Below, piece by piece: positions 6,095 through 11,477 of a stretch of DNA of 11,477 nt. The first letter of the stretch is position 1; each line of letters opens with the position of its first letter. Source of the DNA: Nitrospinota bacterium (lineage in GTDB: Bacteria; Tectomicrobia; Entotheonellia; J063); NCBI GenBank assembly GCA_003696125.1, contig RFHZ01000052.1, positions 1 through 11,477 of the forward strand, read 5' to 3'. A program made the position numbers and the translations under genes. The notes beneath the pieces are model-generated. The model ran no database searches. It was not told the DNA's origin and was given only the letters and a program-made list of their open reading frames with translations.

Positions 6095-6769
6095 ATGCCT
6101 GTGAAGAGCAAGAAGAGACCGGGACGCCCCAAAGATAAAGCCCTGATCGCCCGGCGGTGCGAGGAGATCCTCGACGCTGCCGCCCAAATCTTTGCCGCCC
6201 AGGGGTACCGCAATACCGATGTCCAGCTGGTCGCCGATCGCCTGAACATCGGCAAAGGAACCGTCTATCGCTACTTCCCCAGTAAACGAAACCTCTTCCT
6301 GGCCGCCGTGGACCGTGGCATGCGTCGTCTCCGCACCCAGATCGAGACCTGTACCGCCAACATCGCAGATCCGCTGGAGCGTATCGTCCGCGCCATCTCC
6401 GCCTATCTCACCTTTTTCGATACCCACCCGGAGTTTGTCGAACTCATCATCCAGGAACGGGCCGAGTTTAAAGACCGGGCCAAACCGACCTATTTCGAGC
6501 ACCGCGATGCCAATGTGGGTCCCTGGCAGGAGCTCTTCCGGGAACTGATGAGGGCCGGCCGGGTACGGGAGATGCCGGTGGAGCGGATCACCGATGTGCT
6601 CGGAAACCTCCTCTACGGCACCATGTTTACCAACTACTTTGCCGGCCGCCAGAAACCGTTTGAGGTCCAGGCCCAGGATATCCTGGATATCGTCTTCTAT
6701 GGCATCCTGAGTGAGCAGGAACGGAAAGGGTGTCCTCCTGCGGTAGATGAGGGTACACCATGCGACTAA
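6095..6769 (+). CDS. TetR/AcrR-family transcriptional repressor of the efflux operon
   Basis: The product is 224 residues, usual for TetR regulators. A basic tail (KSKKRPGRPKDK, 4-15) leads to the N-terminal DNA-binding bundle. The helix-turn-helix is at about 42-61 (VQLVADRLNIGKGTVYRYF), followed by PSKRNLFLAAV, which is diagnostic of the family. Residues about 85-210 are the variable helical ligand-binding and dimer domain; its ligand cannot be predicted. ATG 6095 is supported by GAGGAG 7 bases upstream. The gene's last 10 bases overlap the adaptor gene, so the two are translationally coupled. The palindrome at 6057-6074 is its likely operator, which implies autorepression and release by a pump substrate. 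Confidence 0.95.
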   Translation: MPVKSKKRPGRPKDKALIARRCEEILDAAAQIFAAQGYRNTDVQLVADRLNIGKGTVYRYFPSKRNLFLAAVDRGMRRLRTQIETCTANIADPLERIVRAISAYLTFFDTHPEFVELIIQERAEFKDRAKPTYFEHRDANVGPWQELFRELMRAGRVREMPVERITDVLGNLLYGTMFTNYFAGRQKPFEVQAQDILDIVFYGILSEQERKGCPPAVDEGTPCD

Positions 6770-7974
6770 AATACCGGAACCGGCAGTATCTCGTCTGGAT
6801 CGTGTTCCCCCTGCTCCTCTTCCTCCTGCTGGGATGCAGCCAGGAGAGTGAATCGAGTCCCAGGGAGACTCCTGCTCCCCCTCAGGAGCAAGGGGAGTGG
6901 GTCCCTGTACAGCGGAAGACCCTGCGTCACTTCATCCCGGCCGTAGGCACCCTGCAGGCCCGCCAGATCACCCAGATCGGATCCCAGGTGTCGGGACGGG
7001 TGCAGGAGGTGCTGGTCGATGTGGGGGATATCGTGCACAAAGGACAGGTGCTGGTCCGGCTCGATCCCACCTTCTTCCAGATCGAGGTTGCCCAGCGCAA
7101 GGCGGATGTGGCTGCGGCCCGTGCCCATCTGGATGCCATCAAACAGAGTGTGAAGACGGCACAGGCCGATGTCAAGAGGGCGCAAGTCGCCCTGGAGGAT
7201 GCTGCCCTGCAACTTGCGCGTATGAAAGAACTGTGGGAGAGGCCGGCAGGGGAAAAGCCGTATGTCCAAAAACAACAATACGATCAGGCTGTCTTTAAGC
7301 ATCAACAGGCCATGGCCAATCTGGAGGCCGCACAGGCACGACTCCAGGAGGTGCAGGCGAGATGGCAGGAGGCCTCCTTTCGATTGCAACAGGCACAAAG
7401 TGCGCTACGCTATGCCGAAGAACGGCTCCGGGAAACAGAGATCCGCGCCCCGTACGACGCCGTGGTGAGCAAGCGGCTGGTCGATCCGGGGGAACCGGTC
7501 GTCTCCGGGGCCATGGTCACCCATCTGCTGGAGGTGCAGGATATCCGGGTCCTGGAACTCGAGTTCTCCCTCCCCCAGGAATTTCTCGCGCAGGTACAAC
7601 CGGGAACGCCGGTGATGTTTCGCATCGAAGGGATCGAAGAGGGAAGAGGGAAGATCGACACCGTCTTTCCCGCTCTTGACGAAACCACCCGTTCCTTTCG
7701 CTGCCGGGTCCTGATAGATAATGCCGATCGACGGCTCCGGCCAGGACTGCTGGTGCAGGTGCAGGTCGTGCAGGAGGCAACCGATGTGCTGGCCGTTCCC
7801 CGCCAGGCCCTCTCCCAGACCGCTAGCGGATGGCAGGTGGTGGTCGATGAGGACGGCACTCCCACCCCGCGCCGGGTAGAAGTAGGGCTGTTGACGCAGG
7901 AAGAGGCAGAAATCCGGGAAGGATTACAGGAGGGGGAACGGGTCTGGATTGCAGGGAGCCGGGGGGAAGGGTAG
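6760..7974 (+). CDS. RND efflux periplasmic adaptor (membrane fusion lipoprotein)
   Basis: The product is 404 residues and connects an RND pump to an outer-membrane channel across the periplasm. The N-terminus is a lipoprotein signal ending LLLGC, with Cys26 as lipid anchor. A Pro/Glu/Gln linker follows to about 45. The first half of the lipoyl domain is at 73-103 (IGSQVSGRVQEVLVDVGD to GQVLVRLDP). A long Ala/Gln/Glu-rich coiled-coil hairpin spans about 105-225. The second lipoyl half is at about 227-250 (EIRAPYDAVVSKRLVDPGEPV), then a beta-barrel domain (about 258-340) and the membrane-proximal domain with LAVPRQAL. ATG 6760 lies inside the end of tetR in another frame, with GAGGG 6 bases upstream. 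The RND gene follows after 57 bases. The AcrA/MexA family is clear; the substrate is not. Confidence 0.95.
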   Translation: MRLKYRNRQYLVWIVFPLLLFLLLGCSQESESSPRETPAPPQEQGEWVPVQRKTLRHFIPAVGTLQARQITQIGSQVSGRVQEVLVDVGDIVHKGQVLVRLDPTFFQIEVAQRKADVAAARAHLDAIKQSVKTAQADVKRAQVALEDAALQLARMKELWERPAGEKPYVQKQQYDQAVFKHQQAMANLEAAQARLQEVQARWQEASFRLQQAQSALRYAEERLRETEIRAPYDAVVSKRLVDPGEPVVSGAMVTHLLEVQDIRVLELEFSLPQEFLAQVQPGTPVMFRIEGIEEGRGKIDTVFPALDETTRSFRCRVLIDNADRRLRPGLLVQVQVVQEATDVLAVPRQALSQTASGWQVVVDEDGTPTPRRVEVGLLTQEEAEIREGLQEGERVWIAGSRGEG

Positions 7975-8031
7975 CCGGGCAGATGCGATGTGGAACGCTA
8001 AGCAGGGCTGGATAAGGGAGAAGAGCGAGAC

Positions 8032-11000
8032 ATGATCCTCTCCGAGATAGCCATCAAACGACCGGTTTTTGCCACCATGGTCATCGGCGCGATTCTCGTC
8101 TTCGGCATCGTCTCCCTGCGGGCCATCGGGGTCGATCTCTTCCCCCGCGTGGAATTCCCCACCATCACCATCGTCTCTGTCCTCCCAGGGGCCGATCCGG
8201 AGACGGTGGAGAGCACGGTGACCGATGTCATCGAGGAGGCGGTCTCCACCATCAGCGGGATCAAACAGTTGCGCTCGACCAGTGCGGACAGCGTTTCCCA
8301 GGTGATCGTGGAATTTGAGCTGGAAAAAGATATCGATATCGCCTACCAGGAGATCCAGGCCAAGCTCGGCACCATCCGCTCCGAGTTGCCCGACGACCTG
8401 GAAGAACCGGTGGTGGAGAAGTTTGACATCGATGCCGCCCCGATCATGGCCGTCGTGGTTGCCGGCAAGATGCCGATCCGGGAGCTGACCCGCCTGGCCG
8501 ACAAGGTGGTGAAGGAACGACTGCAGCGCGTCCCTCATGTCGGACAGGTCAAGCTCGTGGGGGGACGGGAACGGAAGATCTGGCTCTGGCTCGATCGCAA
8601 TAAGCTGGAAGGATACGGGCTTACGGTGCAGGATGTGGAGCAGGCGCTCCGTACCGAGCATGTGGAGTATCCAGGGGGACGTGTGGAGACGGGTCCCCGG
8701 GAATATGTGGTCAAAACCAAGGCCGAGTTTTCCTCGGCCACCCAGTTTGCCAACATGGTGGTGGCTTACCGGAACGGGACCCCGGTGCGGGTGAGAGACC
8801 TGGGATGGGTGGAAGACGGCCTGGAAGAGGAGCGGAGCCTGGCCCGTCTCAACGATACCCGGGCGGTTGCCCTCCTCGTGCGCCGGCAGTCGGGAACCAA
8901 TACCGTGGCCGTCGCCCATGCGGTAAAGGCAGAGGTGGAACGGCTCAGGCAGGAACTCGCGCCCCGGGGAATCCGGCTGGAGATCGCCCAGGACCAGTCT
9001 ATTTTCATCGAACGCTCCGTAGAGGAGGTGCAGTTCCATCTCCTGTACGGGGGCGGGCTGGCCGTGCTCATCGTCTTCTTTTTCCTGCGCAACCTGCGCA
9101 GTACCTTCATCAGCTCCCTGGTCCTCCCCACCTCGGTGATCGGTACCTTTACCCTGATGTACGCCCTCGGGTTTACCCAAAACATGATGACCCTGCTCGC
9201 CCTCTCCCTCGCCATCGGACTCCTCATCGACGATGCCATCGTGGTGCAGGAGAATATCATGCGCCATGTGGAGGAGGGGATGCCGGCCCGCCAGGCCGCC
9301 TCTTTTGCCACCAGGGAGATTGCCCTGGCTGTTTTGGCCACCACCTTATCGGTGGTGGCGGTCTTTGTGCCGGTCGCGTTTATGCAGGGGATCGTCGGGC
9401 GCTTCTTTTACCAGTTCGGCCTCACCGTGACCTTTGCCGTCTTGATCTCCATGTTTGTCTCCTTCACCCTGGACCCGATGCTCTCCTCTCGCTTGCTACG
9501 CAAGCCCAAGAGAGGAGGTCTCTACCGCCTTTCCGAGCGCTTCTTCCTCGCCGTTGAGCAGGCCTACGAGCGCCTGCTGGCCGTAGCCCTCCGCTGGCGA
9601 TGGGGAGTGATTCTTCTCGCCCTGGCCACCTTCCTGGCTTCCGGATATCTCGGGCGCTTCCTGCGGACAGAGTTCATTCCGGTAGAGGATCAGAGCGAGT
9701 TCAACATCAAGGTGAAGGCGCCACTCGGAGCCTCTCTGCAAACCACAGACGCCATCCTGGAGCGGATCCGCCAGCGTCTGGCAGGACAGCCATGGCTCGA
9801 CTACACCTTTGCCACCATCGGTGCCGACGAACTACAGCGGGTCAATGAGGGGACGCTTTACGTAAAGATGGTGGAAAAGGAGCACCGGAGCACGAGCCAA
9901 CTGGAGGCCATGGCCTGGGTACGGGAACAGGTGGCCGATATCCGGGAGGCAAAAGTCAGTGTGGAGGTGGTGCCTCGCGTGGCCGGGGGAGGACGGAAAT
10001 GGGCAGATGTGCAACTGGAGTTGCGTGGACCCGACCTGGACCGGCTGGAGGCCATGGCGACCTCTATCATGGAGAAGATGCGTGCGGCCGGGGGGTATGT
10101 GGATATCGATACCACCTATGAAAAGGGAAAGCCCGAGCTCAACGTGTACGTGAAGCGGGACCGGGCCGCAGATCTGGGGGTGAGTCCATGGGCCATCGCG
10201 GCAACGGTCAAGGCGCTTATCGGGGGGGATGATGTCAGCAAGTTCAAGGCAGGAGGGGATCGTTACGATGTGAGTGTGCGACTGCAGGAGCGGTACCGGA
10301 ATCGACCCGAGGACCTGCAGTTCCTCACCGTGCGGGGCAGGAACGGCGCCCTGGTGAACCTGCGTAATGTGGCCTGGATCCGGGAGGAGAGTGGACCGGT
10401 GCAGATTGACCGCTACAACCGGACCCGCCAGATCACCATCCTGGCCAACCTGCAACAGGAGGAGAAGGTGCTGGGGGAAGCGGTGGCAGAGTTGACCCGC
10501 TTTGTCCGGGAAGAAGGGCTTCCCCCGGGGTACAGTTTCGGGTTTGCCGGCTTTGCCGAGGAGATGGAGGAATCGTTCCGCAACCTGATCTTTGCCCTTT
10601 TGCTGGCCGTCATCATGATCTATATGGTCCTGGCCTCCCAGTTTGAGAGTTTCATCCATCCCCTGACCATCATGCTCTCCGTCCCGCTCTCCGTGGTAGG
10701 GGCTCTCGGGGCCTTGGTGGTGACCGGCATGACGGTGAGCATCTTTACCATGATCGGGATGATCATGCTGATGGGACTGGTGACCAAAAACGGGATCCTC
10801 CTGGTCGATTTCATCAACACGCTCCGCACCCGGGATCAGATGACACGGGAGGCAGCCATCCGCAAAGCCGGACCGATCCGGCTACGACCGATCCTGATGA
10901 CCACCTTTGCCATGATCTTCGGGATGCTCCCCATCGCTCTGGGCACAGGGGCGGGGTCAGAAGCGCGGGCACCGATGGCCGTGGCGGTGATCGGCGGGCT

Positions 11001-11136
11001 GACCACCTCGACCCTGCTCACCCTGGTCGTCGTGCCGGTCGTCTATACGCTGCTGGATGATCTGCGACACCCGCAGGACTGGCAGATCTGGAAGCGCTGG
11101 CAGCAGAAAAAGGGGGAGAACAATAACCACCCGTGA
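8032..11136 (+). CDS. RND-family inner-membrane efflux pump (HAE1/AcrB-like)
   Basis: The product is 1034 residues, full length for the family. It is the proton-driven trimeric pump of a tripartite exporter. It starts with the typical MILSEIAIKRPVFATMV and TM1 (about 9-29). The first porter/docking region runs to about 333, TM2-6 to about 490, TM7 is at about 523-541, the second periplasmic loop to about 845, and TM8-12 from about 851 to 1020. The proton-relay residues are present: Asp400-Asp401 in GLLIDDAIVVQEN (AcrB 407/408) and Lys919 in GLVTKNGILLVDF (AcrB 940). These favour the hydrophobe/amphiphile exporter type rather than CusA-like metal pumps. No TolC-like outer-membrane gene lies in the window, so a channel encoded elsewhere is presumably used. 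A weak GGGAG stands 11 bases before the ATG, with a GAG nearer to it, so translation may partly depend on the upstream gene. No intrinsic terminator follows. Confidence 0.97.
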   Translation: MILSEIAIKRPVFATMVIGAILVFGIVSLRAIGVDLFPRVEFPTITIVSVLPGADPETVESTVTDVIEEAVSTISGIKQLRSTSADSVSQVIVEFELEKDIDIAYQEIQAKLGTIRSELPDDLEEPVVEKFDIDAAPIMAVVVAGKMPIRELTRLADKVVKERLQRVPHVGQVKLVGGRERKIWLWLDRNKLEGYGLTVQDVEQALRTEHVEYPGGRVETGPREYVVKTKAEFSSATQFANMVVAYRNGTPVRVRDLGWVEDGLEEERSLARLNDTRAVALLVRRQSGTNTVAVAHAVKAEVERLRQELAPRGIRLEIAQDQSIFIERSVEEVQFHLLYGGGLAVLIVFFFLRNLRSTFISSLVLPTSVIGTFTLMYALGFTQNMMTLLALSLAIGLLIDDAIVVQENIMRHVEEGMPARQAASFATREIALAVLATTLSVVAVFVPVAFMQGIVGRFFYQFGLTVTFAVLISMFVSFTLDPMLSSRLLRKPKRGGLYRLSERFFLAVEQAYERLLAVALRWRWGVILLALATFLASGYLGRFLRTEFIPVEDQSEFNIKVKAPLGASLQTTDAILERIRQRLAGQPWLDYTFATIGADELQRVNEGTLYVKMVEKEHRSTSQLEAMAWVREQVADIREAKVSVEVVPRVAGGGRKWADVQLELRGPDLDRLEAMATSIMEKMRAAGGYVDIDTTYEKGKPELNVYVKRDRAADLGVSPWAIAATVKALIGGDDVSKFKAGGDRYDVSVRLQERYRNRPEDLQFLTVRGRNGALVNLRNVAWIREESGPVQIDRYNRTRQITILANLQQEEKVLGEAVAELTRFVREEGLPPGYSFGFAGFAEEMEESFRNLIFALLLAVIMIYMVLASQFESFIHPLTIMLSVPLSVVGALGALVVTGMTVSIFTMIGMIMLMGLVTKNGILLVDFINTLRTRDQMTREAAIRKAGPIRLRPILMTTFAMIFGMLPIALGTGAGSEARAPMAVAVIGGLTTSTLLTLVVVPVVYTLLDDLRHPQDWQIWKRWQQKKGENNNHP

Positions 11137-11241
11137 TGGCTTTACTCATTCCTCAGTCCTCTCCCTCATTACTCACGAAAACTTCTTCTCTCCCTGTAAG
11201 TATTCCGCTCCTCAGACGACAAAGCTGGTGTAGAGAGAAAA

Positions 11242-11257
11242 CAGGGAAGCTTCCCTG
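11242..11257. repeat. Perfect 16-bp palindrome upstream of the last gene
   Basis: CAGGGAAGCTTCCCTG is fully self-complementary, with no spacer, and is followed by an overlapping CTGATCAG (11255-11262). On the plus strand no T-run follows, so it is not a usual terminator for the pump operon. On the minus strand it is followed by TTTTCTCTC, but no leftward gene enters it. It lies 42 bases before the last start codon and may be an operator. The surrounding 162-base gap (11137-11298) has no clear promoter. Confidence 0.5.
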
Positions 11258-11298
11258 ATCAGAGATGACCCCATTTCGTTGTAAGAAAGGAGCGTTCG

Positions 11299-11477
11299 AT
11301 GCGATATAGACCATGGTTTTTCAGGATCGCCGCTACCATGGCCGGTATGTTACTCCTGCTGGGCGTGCAGGGAGTATGGGCAGGAAAAGAACCGTTCATC
11401 GAGACCCGGAGTGACGGGGTTACCATTGTGCACCTGACCCAGACCCCCTGTCTCTTCCAGGAGATCGAGGAAAACCC
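11299..11477 (+). CDS. Small exported protein of unknown function, N-terminal 59 codons (runs off the right edge)
   Basis: ATG 11299 follows an AAGGAG site (11287-11292) at 6 bases, and the frame is open to the edge. The first 28 or so residues form a Sec signal peptide: MRYRPWFFRI with basic residues, a hydrophobic core AGMLLLLGVQG and a likely cut after VWA. The mature start is GKEPFIETRSDGVTIVHLTQTPCLFQEIEEN. The VHLTQTPCLF segment with a single Cys resembles, from memory, short periplasmic proteins found near metal or cupredoxin-related genes, but I cannot confirm that. The 162-base gap suggests it is transcribed separately from the pump operon, though no promoter was identified. Confidence 0.75.
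   Translation, partial: MRYRPWFFRIAATMAGMLLLLGVQGVWAGKEPFIETRSDGVTIVHLTQTPCLFQEIEEN

Noticed and set aside
5957-6502. 181-residue open frame on the minus strand overlapping tetR
   Set aside because: It would cover the divergent promoters and the clearly coding tetR helix-turn-helix, and it has no ribosome binding site or known motif.
7924-9267. 447-residue open frame on the minus strand, rich in His, Asp and Gly
   Set aside because: It lies opposite the adaptor and RND genes, whose motifs are unmistakable. It has no recognisable domain and a composition typical of an antisense shadow.
11242-11257. Palindrome as intrinsic terminator of the RND operon
   Set aside because: It lacks a loop and is not followed by T residues on the plus strand.

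Overview
The window comes from a Gram-negative (diderm) bacterium with moderately high GC; I cannot name the lineage. The evidence is two lipobox lipoproteins, a periplasmic adaptor with an RND pump, Sec signal peptides and consensus sigma-70 promoters. The flavin-type protoporphyrinogen/coproporphyrinogen oxidase suggests aerobic or oxygen-tolerant life. No mobile element, CRISPR array, tRNA or rRNA was seen.

Left part (1-2287, minus strand). A consensus promoter at 2258-2287 faces left across a roughly 220-base leader into a large acidic lipoprotein (753-2027). It is followed, across a strong intergenic hairpin (713-746), by the first 228 codons of an exported WD40-repeat protein that runs off the left edge. 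Both products are exported, so this looks like a two-gene cell-envelope unit of unknown function. The WD40 layout resembles bacterial WD40-caspase proteins, but the part that would show this lies outside the window.

Middle (2359-6010, minus strand). hemE, hemH and a flavin hemG/hemY form a tight late haem biosynthesis operon in the same order as Bacillus hemEHY, with intergenic gaps of 22 and 3 bases. It is read from a TTGACT-N17-TATTAT promoter that carries a near-palindrome across its -10 box. The ferrochelatase has an unusual four-cysteine insertion beside its N-terminal substrate-binding loop.

Right part (6025-11136, plus strand). A back-to-back divergent promoter drives tetR - membrane fusion lipoprotein - RND inner-membrane pump. 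An 18-bp TetR-type operator sits over the predicted start point, so the operon is probably autorepressed and induced by a pump substrate. No outer-membrane channel gene is present. The haem and efflux promoters share about 100 bases, which makes a link between porphyrin synthesis and efflux worth testing, although nothing in the sequence proves one.

Right edge (11299-11477). The start of a small exported protein follows after a 162-base gap containing a perfect 16-bp palindrome. Most of the window is well-known biology. The least explained parts are the WD40/lipoprotein pair, the Cys-rich ferrochelatase loop and the regulatory elements between hemE and tetR.
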